Below are positions 1-10,200 of a DNA stretch of 64,000 bases, one piece after another. The notes below the pieces were generated by a model. That model ran no database searches, had not been told where the DNA came from, and was given only the letters and a program-made list of their open reading frames with translations. Each line of letters begins with the position of its first letter. The first letter of the stretch is position 1. The position numbers and the translations under genes were made by a program. Location of the stretch: contig CM037869.1 of NCBI GenBank assembly GCA_021292105.1, positions 868,001 to 932,000 on the forward strand, read 5' to 3'. Source of the DNA: Anadara kagoshimensis. Taxonomy: Eukaryota; Mollusca; Bivalvia; Arcoida; Arcidae.

Positions 1-182
1 GGGGTATTGATTTTTAAGGTCTCTTCTGAAGGACAGAATAATGTTTATTTCTAAATGCTGATCGACAGCTTGGCAACATAACAGTCAATACCTATTTTCA
101 AGTCTTGGGCAGACTCGGCCAAGGTTCAACCCAAACCTCCCACATACAAAGTGAACACTCTAATAACTGAGCTAATTCAGTT
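1..182 (-). mobile_element. tRNA-derived SINE family 1, truncated by window edge
   Basis: It matches the minus-strand pattern of the copies at 54300 and 40605 ('ttttaaggtctcttctgaa', 'tcaagtcttgggcagac', 'acctcccacatacaaagtgaacac'), ending in the reverse complement of an A-box-like 'gagctaattcag'. Confidence 0.6.
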
Positions 183-599
183 CATATATAATGAACACAT
201 TCAATCTGACTCAAAACAAAAAATAAATTGTCAGTAATGGTATGTCTGAACATTGAAACATTGATGGTAAGGAATGAAATGGAGGGAAGTGGTCACAGTG
301 TTTTACACACATTAAAATTCTGTCATTTATATCAAGGTGATCAGTTCTAAAATGGTAGAGGAAACTGAAGTTCCCACAGAAAACCATTAACTAAGTAAGC
401 AGCAAGTGAAATTATGTCCGAGTGCAGTTGATCAATTGTTTACATGATTGCACAAGTAAGTTAAAAATTTAAAATGGGATTTAAGAGACTGTTATATAGA
501 CCACTTTGTTATATTCATATAAAATTTCATATACATAAATTAAAAAGAAAAAAACCTCATCAAAATTACTATTCGACCTAGACAGGAAAATAGTCTTTT

Positions 600-787
600 T
601 GGACCGGTCAAATAGTTTTTGCTGTTGGACTGTGCGTGATTGTCAAGACATCGTTTTGAATTTTCCCGCAATGTCAATGTCATCGGCGATTTGATTGGTT
701 GGCGACCGTGACGTAACATGCTGTTGTTCTATTCACGTTAACCTTCACCTTGACCCCTTAACGTCTGCTTCCTGTCAACTGTAAACA
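600..787 (+). promoter_or_regulatory. CpG-containing stretch upstream of the 788 ATG
   Basis: It is less AT-rich than its surroundings, with many CpG dinucleotides and a CRE-like 'gtgacgtaac' near 710, and it leads directly into the 788 ATG. It could be a promoter/5' leader for the plus-strand fragment, or part of a mobile element. There is no TATA box I would defend. Confidence 0.25.
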
Positions 788-901
788 ATGTCGGCCGTCG
801 GCAGATTTGTGTCCTACGACGATGAGGAATTAATTAACATACTGAACGACAGGGACAGTAAAAACACATCCAATGTGATTGGTGTGGCTACAAAAATTTA
901 A
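788..901 (+). pseudogene. Short plus-strand coding fragment resembling the N-terminus of Crypton/KIAA1958/ZMYM-type proteins
   Basis: ATG 788 opens MSAVGRFVSYDDEELINILN, then DRDSKNTSNVIGVATKI and stop. The pattern 'RF....D.E...L...DSKNT..VI..A' is what I recall of the N-terminus of Crypton-derived (DUF3504, tyrosine-recombinase-like) host proteins that are numerous in bivalves. The similarity stops at VATK. A +1 shift within the A run continues for ten more codons (KFNFYDFDAL) before another stop, so it looks decayed. It could instead be a genuine first exon of an antisense gene; no convincing donor was seen. Recognition is from memory of a pattern and is tentative. Confidence 0.4.
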
Positions 902-1136
902 CTTTTATGATTTTGATGCATTGTAACAGATTTGATGATATACACTATATTGACTGTTTGTTAAAATAATTAAATTTTTGTTGAAATTTCTTGGCATATT
1001 TAAATTGTTTTCATATAACAAAACAATTATGCAATAGTCAGGACCTCGGGTGCCAACAAAATTGCTATTGCCCACACCACCAGTCAATAATTGTATACTG
1101 TTACCATGGCGACCCAAATAAATTAGATATACTTAC

Positions 1137-1215
1137 TTTGAGTTAGTAGAACCTTTCAGATCAGGCTGTGATAAATCTTCTTGTGAATGATTTGATAGAT
1201 TAAGGTATTTTGTAA
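1137..1215 (-). CDS. MCF2L: Exon 23, post-PH tail (last exon recognised)
   Basis: It lies between acceptor ATTTCAG at 1218-1216 and donor AAA|GTAAGTAT at 1136. Read in the phase set by exon 22 it gives VTKYLNLSNHSQEDLSQPDL and KGSTNS, a polar Ser/Asn-rich tail. It has no domain, as expected between PH and SH3. If the donor were not used, the next codon would be TAA (…STNSK stop), which is an alternative 3' end. The support is splice sites and frame only. Confidence 0.62.
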
Positions 1216-1901
1216 CTGAAATAAATAATAACATAATTGGTTATAACAGATTATAACTGAAATGTAATGCCATTTCCAAAGTTTCCACCAAACAAATCCC
1301 AACCTTTTTGAGGCCAAAACATGTACATAATCAACCATTAGAATAGATAGAATAGAATACTCCATCCCAAGATTGTACCTGGATCTGTCAAATAGTTTTG
1401 AGATAAGCTGGCATAACAAAAGGACAAATACATACTATATGTCCCCTACTTCATGGGGGCACATGGTTAATACAAATTACTTGATATAATATGAAAAAAA
1501 TATGTTTGTGACTTAAACAGTGATTCAGGAAAACTAGGTAATTTACAAATGGAAATAATTTTTCTGTATTTAATGAATAATGGGCAAAGAGCTAACATTT
1601 TTAAAATAATATTACTTTAAAATTAAACAATTTAAAACTTACAAAAACTATCATTAAAGTAACACCATGATTACCAAAAATACAACTAGACATCCATTAG
1701 TACTAGCTCAACAAGAGAAAAAAAAGACATAGTTTCTGAGTGGAACATATATAAGATTGCATTTAAATAGGGTAAAAATTTCTTCAAATTGCATCTATTG
1801 CTGGCAGCATCTCAATAATAGTAAAACACTGTCATACAAAATACCATTTCCACAAAACTACAAATCTGGTATAGATTCTAGAAATAAGAAAGTAAAATTA
1901 C
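1216..1901. other. Intron 22, nothing else seen
   Basis: AT-rich sequence between the post-PH and last PH exons; no repeat family or ORF recognised. Confidence 0.6.
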
Positions 1902-1980
1902 CTTTAATCTGATCAAACTGGTTCATTAGCACTCGTTTGATTTCCTTAACCCACATTTCTTTAACTGGTAGACTTGGAGC
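1902..1980 (-). CDS. MCF2L: Exon 22, PH domain C-terminal helix
   Basis: It encodes APSLPVKEMWVKEIKRVLMN and QFDQIK. 'AP...K..WV.EI.KVL' is the final PH strand and helix with the invariant Trp, matching DBS 'APTPEIKAAWVNEIRKVL'. The acceptor is ATTTCAG and the donor G|GTAATTT, phase 1 out. It follows exon 21 only after allowing for one missing base. Confidence 0.9.
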
Positions 1981-2090
1981 CTGAAATACATAACATAAAA
2001 TGGTAAACAATAATTCTAAAAATCAAAAACCTCCATAATCATCTAAATGTCTTAATCATAAGTTCTCCTTTCTGATCCAAATTAAGCTAC

Positions 2091-2816
2091 AGCAGTGTTC
2101 AATCTAGGAATTGGACACAGGGGGTCATGATAGCCCAGGCAACTTTTAAAAGGGGGCCAATTCTTAAAGTAAGGGGTCAATGCCTAATGACCAAGGACAC
2201 AAAGTTATGTTAACTGAAAGACAACAATTTCACATCTTTAATATGGTAAATAAGATGACAGTAAGTATTGTAATGATAATCAGACGATGAAAAACCAAAG
2301 CAGTAGTCATGTGTTGTTTATTTTCGTCATAATATAGCGACTTCTTGTACTTTGGGCCGCTAACCAACCCTGTTGAAATTTACGTGCAACCGTAACACCT
2401 GCATGACGATGCCAACGATTGCTGACCATTCATCTGGAGTTTCATCGTCATTTTGTGGTATGGTTTTTAAATTAGTAATTTTCGCTCGTTTTTCCCCTTG
2501 GGGGCAAAATATGAAGAACTACACGCTACCAATCACTTTGATGACTAATAATCAATATTACTTTGGCGCTTGAAAACGAGTTTCTATGACTTCCTTACAT
2601 AAAGCGCACTACTGACAAAGACCACAGAAAACTATGACGTCATATATTTTTGTGTGATTACAATTGTATTTCTGTTATTTTGGTAAACAATTCGGAACGA
2701 TCTCGGAAGATAAAAATTCAATGCGCCCATGTCGGCCCAGGAAATCGTTCCCAGCGCGTCAAACTGACGAAAATCGCGGGAATGTCGCAATGGTGCGCTC
2801 TAGATTGAACACTGCT
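2091..2816. mobile_element. TIR-bounded element, about 730 bp, CpG-rich interior
   Basis: The left end 'agcagtgttcaatctag' and right end 'ctagattgaacactgct' are exact 17-base inverted repeats. The interior is visibly richer in CpG than the flanks (for example 2690-2800) and has no transposase ORF. It looks like a non-autonomous DNA transposon inside intron 21 of the DBS-like gene. Confidence 0.7.
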
Positions 2817-3019
2817 ACAGTCTCCATTTTTTGCCACTTACAAATGATTTTCATCAATATTACTGACCACTTATGACTCTCATGTATAGTGAAATGAAAT
2901 TAAGAAACAAAAACTGAAGGCTTATTTTTTCATTTAAGGGATATGTATTTTCAAAGCAAAAACAATTTTTGTCAAAGAGATGGTTAAATAACATACATAG
3001 TTTTTTTTTTAATTTTTAC

Positions 3020-3111
3020 CTGTATAATATAAACTTCTTCTCTCCTCGTAACCACAATTCAAATTTCTTCTTATCTCCCTTTATGTTTTCCGTTAAACCA
3101 ACCTGTGCCAT
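3020..3111 (-). CDS. MCF2L: Exon 21, PH domain (frame break at its 3' end)
   Basis: It encodes MAQVGLTENIKGDKKKFELW and LRGEKKFILY. It matches DBS 'NM.AVGITENVKGD.KKFEIWYNAREEVYI'. The acceptor TTTACAG is good. The only GT donor at the right place is TACAG|GTAAAA, which leaves the exon two bases past a codon, while exon 22 is readable only in phase 0. One base is therefore missing compared with the expected TAC-NAG junction (see findings). Confidence 0.88.
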
Positions 3112-3463
3112 CTGTAAATATATATAAATATGTATATTAATATGTCTGATAATATTTGAGATGATACTGAAAACATGCAAAACACAAACAGCAGATACTG
3201 TTAGATTTTTAAATCTTAATTATTACTAATTTAATGAAAATGGTCAGAGATTTTTTTATTTGACTCAACAATATTTGGCTATATGTTATTATAAAGATAC
3301 ATACCAATATCTGTATTAAATGGTGAGTGACATCATCATGATTTATGGCAGGGGATCCATGTAATTGGGTCTAAAAGAATGGACACCAGTGATTATTAAC
3401 TCCCAACTTTGGATGTGCAATAATTAATGATCTTCGTGGTATGGTTATAATTCTACTGAAGCA

Positions 3464-3478
3464 CCCCCCCCCCCCCCC
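3464..3478. repeat. Poly-C tract
   Basis: A run of 15 C in intron 20; on the gene strand this is a G run. A similar C run sits at 28186-28199. Confidence 0.9.
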
Positions 3479-3613
3479 ATCCCCACCGCCAAATCCACAT
3501 ATGTTACAACTGGTGATAAAACACTTCACTTGAGTCATTCCTATTCTAGTTGATTCTTGATAAAGGAAACTATATTTCTTTAATCCGAGATAAATCTGAA
3601 TACATGTACTTAC

Positions 3614-3823
3614 ATTTAACAAATTTTTAAAACTATATATCCGTTTTTCCGAGTGTTGGTGTAGGTCTTCTTTCTTTTTACACAATAAAATTGATTTTTC
3701 ATATAAAAACATATGTCTTTGCATTGGTTTAAATCTTAAGTCTTTTATTTTTTCCTTTTTATGTTCAGTTGACACAGTAAATCCACCTTGCATGAGTAAT
3801 CTCCCTTGATCTGACAGATTGCC
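3614..3823 (-). CDS. MCF2L: Exon 20, PH domain N-terminal half
   Basis: It encodes GNLSDQGRLLMQGGFTVSTE, HKKEKIKDLRFKPMQRHMFL, then YEKSILLCKKKEDLHQHSEK and RIYSFKNLLN. 'GNL.D.G.LLMQG.F.V.T.HKK....K.LRFKPMQRH.FL.EK...CKK' matches the DBS PH domain strands 1-4. The acceptor is TTTTCAG and the donor AAT|GTAAGTA, phase 0. An overlapping longer ORF continues into the intron but diverges from the family after LLN. Confidence 0.96.
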
Positions 3824-4294
3824 CTGAAAAAAAACATAAACAGTTATTTGTATTAATATATTCTTTTTCGTCAGAATTCATAAGATAAGTCAAAAGCTCT
3901 TTACCCCCTTTGTTTATATTATTCTTCCTCTGTGCTGCTTTTTGATTAACACTTAATTGATAAATAAATAATTGCCATGGTGCAGAATTATCAGTTATTG
4001 TTAGAACAAGATAGCAGGAAATATCTGGCTAAACAAAAACTAGGCTATCTGTTATGATAAAATATTGTCATAATTTGCCAGATTTCAAGTTAAGGAAAAA
4101 TCTTAGATAAAGAATGATTGTGAGACTGGGGCCAGTTATTATTCAAATGTGCTTCAGTCAAGATTACCACGTGTCATTTAGAGTGCACATTAAGCAATAG
4201 ATTTCCAGAAAATCACAAAATTACGTGTTTTAAATCATATTTAAAGAAAAGATTCTTTTTTTTCTAAATTATAACAAAAGAACAATTTACTTAC

Positions 4295-4423
4295 AGGAAA
4301 ACCAACAATGGATACTTGATGCATACTATCATTTACATATCTAACAACATCTAACATGGAATCTAATGCTTCTTGTAGCTGTGTCTCACACTCTCGGTCG
4401 TGATCTGTAAATCTTAACATTTC
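4295..4423 (-). CDS. MCF2L: Exon 19, end of DH domain
   Basis: It encodes EMLRFTDHDRECETQLQEAL, DSMLDVVRYVNDSMHQVSIV and GFP. 'LQEAL..ML.V...VNDSMH...I.GF' closes the DH domain and gives the helix linking to PH. The VNDSMH motif includes the Asn/Asp positions that contact switch II in family structures. The acceptor is TTCACAG and the donor CCT|GTAAGTA, phase 0. Confidence 0.96.
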
Positions 4424-4878
4424 CTGTGAAACAGATAATACAATGATTACATAAAGTGATATGCCTCACCCTCTTCTTCTTGATTAAGTAAGCTAGGGTA
4501 AAAACTTGATACACAACTTAAAATATAACTTAAAAATAAATCTAGATGGCAACAACAATACAAAAGGTGACATCTTTGTGCTGATTGGTATTACTTATTT
4601 GTCTGGCTGTTAAAAGCATTCTTGAAAATGTAGAGTAATGATGTTTTATGCCCAATTCAAGACTCACTCCCAGTGATGCAGTCAGTTCTGGAATAGTGGA
4701 GAAAAACCAAAAAATCAATGATCGATATAAGCAGACTGTTAAACTTTCTTACTCTAAGATACCAGATAGATTTGGCAGGCTCTGTGGTCAGGTAGGTGCA
4801 CACACCAAGAGTACAAATGTGGCTCATTATGAATTGAAAGCATTTGTAAATACAATGCTTCATGATTTTGTTTGCTCA

Positions 4879-4879
4879 C

Positions 4880-4930
<51 letters not shown>
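4879..4930. repeat. (GA)n microsatellite next to the exon 18 donor
   Basis: About 50 bases of GA dinucleotides with one CA interruption. On the gene strand it reads as (TC)n beginning about 16 bases after the GTAAGTA donor of exon 18. Confidence 0.95.
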
Positions 4931-4932
<2 letters not shown>

Positions 4933-4946
4933 TCATTATTACTTAC

Positions 4947-5039
4947 TTTTAGTAATAACTGGTATTTTGTAATTCTTTGTACTGGTTTTAACAGGTATGC
5001 ACCAAGAGGTAATTTATGACGTAATCGTCTCTGACATTC
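4947..5039 (-). CDS. MCF2L: Exon 18, DH domain conserved region 3
   Basis: It encodes [20 protein letters not shown] and [11 protein letters not shown]. This is the catalytic CR3 helix of Dbl-homology domains ('[19 protein letters not shown]'), with the conserved Lys-Pro-x-Gln-Arg motif intact. The acceptor is TATATAG and the donor AAA|GTAAGTA, phase 0. A 50-base (GA)n tract begins 16 bases into the following intron. Confidence 0.97.
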
Positions 5040-5329
5040 CTATATAACAAACACAAAATAAATACTAAAATATAGCAACCAGAAAAAATAGGGAATAACA
5101 TTGATCCAGTAAGCCTAAAATGTTAAGAGATACCAGGGAAATTTACATGATTAAAAAATAGGAATAAAAATCCCTATGTTATTGAATAATTATGAAGACT
5201 GTTTCACATCACACAATAAAATAATGTTATAAACACCCTATTGTCCATAAGTACCTGGGTCTATGTTATATATTTTCTTCATAGAGGGTAAAAGACAACA
5301 AACCAAATGACAATTTCAACAGATGAACG

Positions 5330-5500
5330 AAATTAAACTAGAACCGTCTCTTGAGAGCCAAAACACCCCCACAACAACATTTGATGTTTTCCTGTGACCA
5401 AAGAAATTCTGAGATATATCCCGGAAACAAATTTACACGGACAGACATAGTGATTTCTATATACCCCCCTCAAACGAGTTTGCGGGGAGGGGTATAATGA
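5330..5500 (+). mobile_element. Bivalve-type dispersed repeat with hairpin tail
   Basis: It ends in 'ggacagacatagtgatttc', 'tatatacccccctcaaacg' and 'gtttgcggggaggggtata', a tail I recognise as common in bivalve genomes. It lies within intron 17. Confidence 0.5.
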
Positions 5501-5800
5501 ATTGACACCAATGCAGATGAAGTATTTTGTAGTTAAAATATTCTGAAATCATGAAATGTCTGTATTCCACTTTATTTGTTATTTCATTGTAAGCTTGCTA
5601 GAGTAACAACATGTGAAAATAAAGATTTCATGAGCTTTTAATTTAAACATTTTAAATTATATTTTACATGCATCTGCAATGACTATCATCCAGCACCAAA
5701 GAAATAAGTGTGCAAATAATTTGTAATGCCACTTGAAATCTTGTTTCCCCCCAAAAAATAACTAAGATAAAAAATTTCTAGATTTACAATATTAACTCAC

Positions 5801-5896
5801 CATAAAAAATGGATTTTGATCACCAATCTGGTTGCGTAGAGCTTCAGATCTAAGTTTATTCTGACAATAAATACTGTATAAGTGGAATTCTTCATT
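5801..5896 (-). CDS. MCF2L: Exon 17, DH domain
   Basis: It encodes NEEFHLYSIYCQNKLRSEAL and RNQIGDQNPFFM. 'F.LY..YCQNK.RSEALR.Q..D..FF' is the DH CR2 helix of the MCF2 family. The acceptor is TTGACAG and the donor ATG|GTGAGTT, phase 0. Confidence 0.95.
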
Positions 5897-6090
5897 CTGT
5901 CAAATACAAACACATAACACTGTAAACTCTGTAGTGACATCAATTAAGATCAGAAACAAGCACAATTGTTCTTTTTTATGGAAAATGGCAAGAATATAAA
6001 AATTTTAATGGATAAAAAATGCATCAGTGGAATTTTTAATTTTCTGTAAAATATGTTATAAAATAATATATAGACATCACATAACAATAG

Positions 6091-6325
6091 ACGGACCTTA
6101 GTAATCGCGAAGTCTAAAGTGTGTGCTAGCAGATCACAGTGCCTCTCGCTTCTTAGGTTCAAATCCCATTCGGGCAGATCCTAGTGTGAGAAAGTTTGTA
6201 AGTTCACTTGCTGAAGGTTGGTGGTTTTCTCAGGGCACTCTGGTTTCTTCACATCCATAAATTGGCCTTCCCTAAGTGACAGAATCTTGACTGGAGCATA
6301 AAACTCTATTATTCCACTCCATAAC
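6091..6325 (+). mobile_element. tRNA-derived SINE family 2
   Basis: A tRNA-like head with B-box-like 'ggttcaaatccc', then 'gatcctagtgtgagaaagtt', then the conserved tail 'cttgactggagcataaaac' and 'ccactcc'. Related copies lie at 14735, 39185 and 59560 (plus) and at 13515, 13780, 27508 and 29162 (minus). Confidence 0.7.
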
Positions 6326-6591
6326 AACAAACCCTGCAATAACAGAATCAAGCCCTTGTCCTTCTTGAAGAATTATTATACATGTGTTTAAATTTTAATG
6401 TTTTTGAAAAATTGAATTTCATAAATTTTAAAAAAGTGACTTACTTATACACCTTTCTACATATATACTGTTTAAGATTTTTTCATATATTAAAATAATC
6501 ATCAAACTTGTAATTTAAAGCTTGAAATATTTCATGTTAAGTGGATCTGTTTTTTTCTTTAATTATCTCCCTTTGTCCAGCCATTACTTAC

Positions 6592-6661
6592 TCTATGTAC
6601 AAAACATTTCCCTACTTTTGCTGGAGCATCTTGACAATTCTGTAGTTCATGTAGGAATATA
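6592..6661 (-). CDS. MCF2L: Exon 16, DH domain
   Basis: It encodes NIFLHELQNCQDAPAKVGKC and FVHR. It matches the DBS 'RIFLRELENYTDCPELVGRCFLER' segment at the same spacing. The acceptor is TTTTCAG and the donor AGA|GTAAGTA; phase 2 in, phase 0 out. It is only 70 bases. Confidence 0.93.
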
Positions 6662-7422
6662 CTGAAAATAAAAACATGGAATTCACATTATAATGTATGG
6701 AAATAAAAATAAGTATTGAACTATGAACACGTTCATTGGTCAGTTAGTTGTTTGTGAGTTTTTATCAGAATTAGAGAGGCTAGAAATGGCTTGGAAGATG
6801 AATACATCATTGGCAAAATAGCTCTAAGAAAGACACCAAGAAAAGAAGACTCGAAGAAAATTTGGAACAGGAAAATTTAACAGGAAATTCAAGTTCTAAA
6901 ACTGACATTATCAGAATTGAAAAAATCCCCAAAGATAGAAACAAGTGGAAAGTACATTTTTGTTTCAGCCTCATGTGTCAAAGTTTATGCAGAGAATAAG
7001 TAATTGATGTTTAGTTACATAAGTGATCCAAGTCATTATTGTATTAAAAATACTACATAAATACGCTAGTCATATGGTCTCCACAGGGAATGTGTTTACT
7101 GTTTTGATGGATACATCAGAGTATTCAAATCTAATTTCATCTGGGAGTAAAGAGGACAGAAGAAAAGCCTTTGTTTTGTAGTACACACCAATTGTCCCTA
7201 CATTTTCACACCAGTTGTCCCAAAACAAATAACATATTTTCATCAAATTGTTCCTTGTTTAGCGGTAACATTCACTTTTGTTTGACGGTGACAGCTTTTA
7301 CACTTTTAAACTAGTCACTTAGAGAGACTTAATTGCTCAATACTCACACTTAATTGCTCAATACTCACACCAGGAGAGACTTATAACCTCTTAAACTATA
7401 GACTATTTTAACTGTGACGTAC

Positions 7423-7538
7423 TTTTTATGGAAATTATAGATCTGTTCTAAGTTACCAAACAGGATTTCTTTTTTACCAATCAATTCTTCTGGAATTAAA
7501 TGTTGCATATGTCTGTTGTCCATCTCATAACAATATCC
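7423..7538 (-). CDS. MCF2L: Exon 15, DH domain
   Basis: It encodes GYCYEMDNRHMQHLIPEELI and GKKEILFGNLEQIYNFHK. 'GY..EMDN..M.HL......KK..LFGN.E.IY.FH' matches DBS nearly residue for residue and covers the CR1-CR2 segment. The acceptor is TTTATAG. The donor is AA|GTACGTCA, a less common but valid GT donor. Phase 0 in, phase 2 out. Confidence 0.94.
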
Positions 7539-8174
7539 CTATAAAGAAAAGTAAGTGGCATTAAGACAGATATCTCTAGTTCAGGTTGCCAACTGGAACA
7601 TGTAGAGCAGTCTCACTCTTGTGCTATAGCATTGTTTGTATATGGAAAAAGTTGTCAGAATTTTGTGTGGAAAATTCTGAATTTTGAACTTTTTACATTT
7701 TCAGAATGAATAAAGAAATTTCAGACAAAATTCAGAATATAGATAAAGTGTATGAAAAATTCAAACACTAACTTTTTGTGTAAGAAAAATTATTGTGATA
7801 AAATTCAGAAAGTTTGTTTCATGAAATATATATGGTCAGTTTTAGCTGTACTGGGTCTGTCCAAGATCATTATTCCTAAAACTCATTTTAACCCTATCAA
7901 TGACTTAATTTCCCTTGATAACTTTGCCACATCTCTTATCACCACAGTTCACATGTATTTTAAAGTCCAAAGATCAATTTCTTCTATGTATATTTTAAGC
8001 CCCTCTCTATTTATTGCTAAACCCCTTATGGTATCAAAATATGACAGAACAAATGGTGGCAATTAATTGAGGTTTTACTGTATATGAAATTATGCTATGT
8101 CTGCACAAGGGCTTGGTTTAGACAAACTACAAAGATTGGACTGATATTCCAAATTTAGTCAGTTGTATTATTAC

Positions 8175-8241
8175 CTTTAAGATATCCTCTAGTTGTGTTA
8201 CATATGTCTTCTCTGTCTCTATTAGCTCATTTAAAACATGT
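8175..8241 (-). CDS. MCF2L: Exon 14, DH domain conserved region 1
   Basis: It encodes RHVLNELIETEKTYVTQLED and ILK. 'ELIETEKTYVTQLEDIL' is DH conserved region 1 (CR1), whose Glu contacts the switch I region of the GTPase in the family; the Glu in 'IETE' is present. The acceptor is TCACAG and the donor AAG|GTAATA, phase 2 in and phase 0 out. Confidence 0.95.
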
Positions 8242-8289
8242 CTGTGACAAAAATAAATAAATAGATAAATAAACAAATACATAAATAAT

Positions 8290-8372
8290 CAAAAACAAAC
8301 AAACTGATCTATGTCTGAATCACAATCCAGATAAAAAAAAAATAAAACTGACAAGTTAGGTTAAACATGTGA
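8290..8372 (+). repeat. Family D dispersed repeat, fragment
   Basis: It shares 'atgtctgaatcacaatccag' and 'gacaagttaggttaaacatg' with the longer copies at 41190 and 63145. It lies directly upstream of exon 14. Confidence 0.6.
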
Positions 8373-8962
8373 ACTTCCATTATAAATAATTTGAATCCTT
8401 ACAAAATTATCTTCAATCAGTCCTTGTTTTTTTAATCTATCAAATTCAACATAGAAGTAAAACTGAATGTACCTCTGTAAACTAATTAAAAAGATCCAGT
8501 TCAAAATTTAGATGCGAAACGTTTGATTATCTCCCTTTGTTCAGCATTTGTCACTCTGTGCTTACTGTTGATGTTTAATGCATTACCAATAATACAAATA
8601 CTAAAACCCCTAAAAATGTACTCTTATATAATACAAATTATGAGATATTGAAAATTCTTCACACAAAAAAATCTTTGAACAGATGTCTTCTTACAAAGGC
8701 AATCAGACAGTGGCCCATATGTTTCAGGCATAAAGCATAACTAGGCTGCATTTGCATTAATTTAATCCACAAAGAATTTTAGAGTGAACCTGAAGGTATA
8801 CTGCCTTCCCAGCCAATAGAAAATTGTGTAATCATAAGAATGAAACCAGTATGACATTACTATAGATTGGTGTTTGATTTTTATACTAATGATATTACAA
8901 TTATAATTATTTAAAAATTTAAAAGTAACATATTTTTTATGGAGTGTAATGTTGAAACTTAC

Positions 8963-9144
8963 CGCCGTTTAGCCATCATGGTATCTAAGTCTGATACTGA
9001 CGAGCCTGATGACGTAGTTGTTGACATTGATGAGTAAGAGTTACGGGCCTTGTCACTGAGACTATCTGATAAACTACTAAAACTACCGCCTGCGGGACTT
9101 GGTGGTGTGATATATGGACGTGACTGTGTGATGTCCGTCCGTAA
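8963..9144 (-). CDS. MCF2L: Exon 13, Ser-rich linker running into DH
   Basis: It encodes LRTDITQSRPYITPPSPAGG, SFSSLSDSLSDKARNSYSSM, then STTTSSGSSVSDLDTMMAKRR. It is a low-complexity Ser/Thr linker (PYITPPSP is a possible proline-directed phosphosite) that ends in the basic residues preceding the DH domain. The acceptor is ATTTCAG and the donor CG|GTAAGTTT; phase 0 in, phase 2 out. Confidence 0.92.
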
Positions 9145-9365
9145 CTGAAATATATAAACAATCACCATCAATACAATGTTATTTGTTAAAATGATATATA
9201 ATATGTCAATAAAATGCATTAAATGTCCAAATGCCAGATGTGTGTACAGCACTATGGATTGAAATTCTTGGAATAATGCAAAACATTGTCTTTGAGTTAA
9301 TGATGGAATTGGATAATATGACATTCATGCAATCAAATTTCTAATAAATACAAAAGCTAACATAC

Positions 9366-9584
9366 CCGTGCTGATTTTTCATATATATCAGGATGTCTGT
9401 ATGTGTTTTCTGTAGTTCCTTTCCTTTTAAGATCACCATCGACCTGTGCTGTAGGGACTGGTTCTGGTTTGACCGCTTGGACTGGACGTTTGGGAACACT
9501 GACCAGCTTCCTTATCTGGTCTTTTCTACTTTCACACATACCATGGACATCTTCAATTCTTTTTAACACTTTCTGAACACTTGT
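9366..9584 (-). CDS. MCF2L: Exon 12, end of coiled coil and basic/Pro linker
   Basis: It encodes TSVQKVLKRIEDVHGMCESR, KDQIRKLVSVPKRPVQAVKP, then EPVPTAQVDGDLKRKGTTEN and TYRHPDIYEKSAR. The start finishes the helical stretch ('VQKVLKRIEDV...R'). After 'RPVQ' it becomes Pro/Lys-rich and disordered, as in DBS ('RQTRPVQPVAP'). The acceptor is TTTTCAG and the donor CGG|GTATGT, phase 0. Confidence 0.93.
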
Positions 9585-10200
9585 CTGAAAATGAAATATT
9601 TGAAATCACAATACTTTTGTTTTTGTTCAGCAATTTTCTCCATTTTTATAACATTAAAAGACTGATTGGTCACAAGTCCGTTTTTTTTTCATTTGTGAGA
9701 AGGTAAAACAGCAATAACTTAAAACATCATTCAAATTATGGAATGAAAGCTTGAGAAGATAAAAGATAAAACTATTAATAAAGTAGAAGAAATTGATTTT
9801 GACTTTTAAGGAATTTGACTAGCTGGGATAATTTATGGAGCAGTTTACAGATTTCACCACTGGGTTTAAAATTATGTTTTGTAATGGAAGGTCCAGGACC
9901 TTTTGCCTTTAGTTTTGACAGCTCACTCATAAAGTTTTGAAAGTCCAATATCAACATTGAAAGGTCCAATCTTATATAAAAAAAGCAGTACATGTTTTCT
10001 GGTAAAAAACTGCAGGTCCATCAGACTTTTAACGGTTTAAATATCAATGGTCCCAATGTAAAAGCAGTAGGTCTTAGACCTCAGACCTGAGAAATTTTGA
10101 ACCTCTGTGTCACATGAATTATATTTTGATTTTTTTGTTCTTTCTCCTTGTTGATACATGAGCTATGGAATGTGTATTTATTCTTATTTATTATACATAC

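Noticed and set aside
3371..3613. Extension of the exon 20 ORF past LLN
   Set aside because: Family similarity stops at a clear GTAAGTA donor; the remainder includes Gly-rich coding of the poly-C tract and is intron.
4648..5019. 123-codon plus-strand ORF ending over exon 18
   Set aside because: It is antisense to the DH CR3 exon, and its (ERE)n run is simply the GA microsatellite read in frame; no protein-like homology.
7328..7371. Tandem 'ttaattgctcaatactcac' duplication
   Set aside because: Only two copies of about 22 bases within an intron; too small to interpret.
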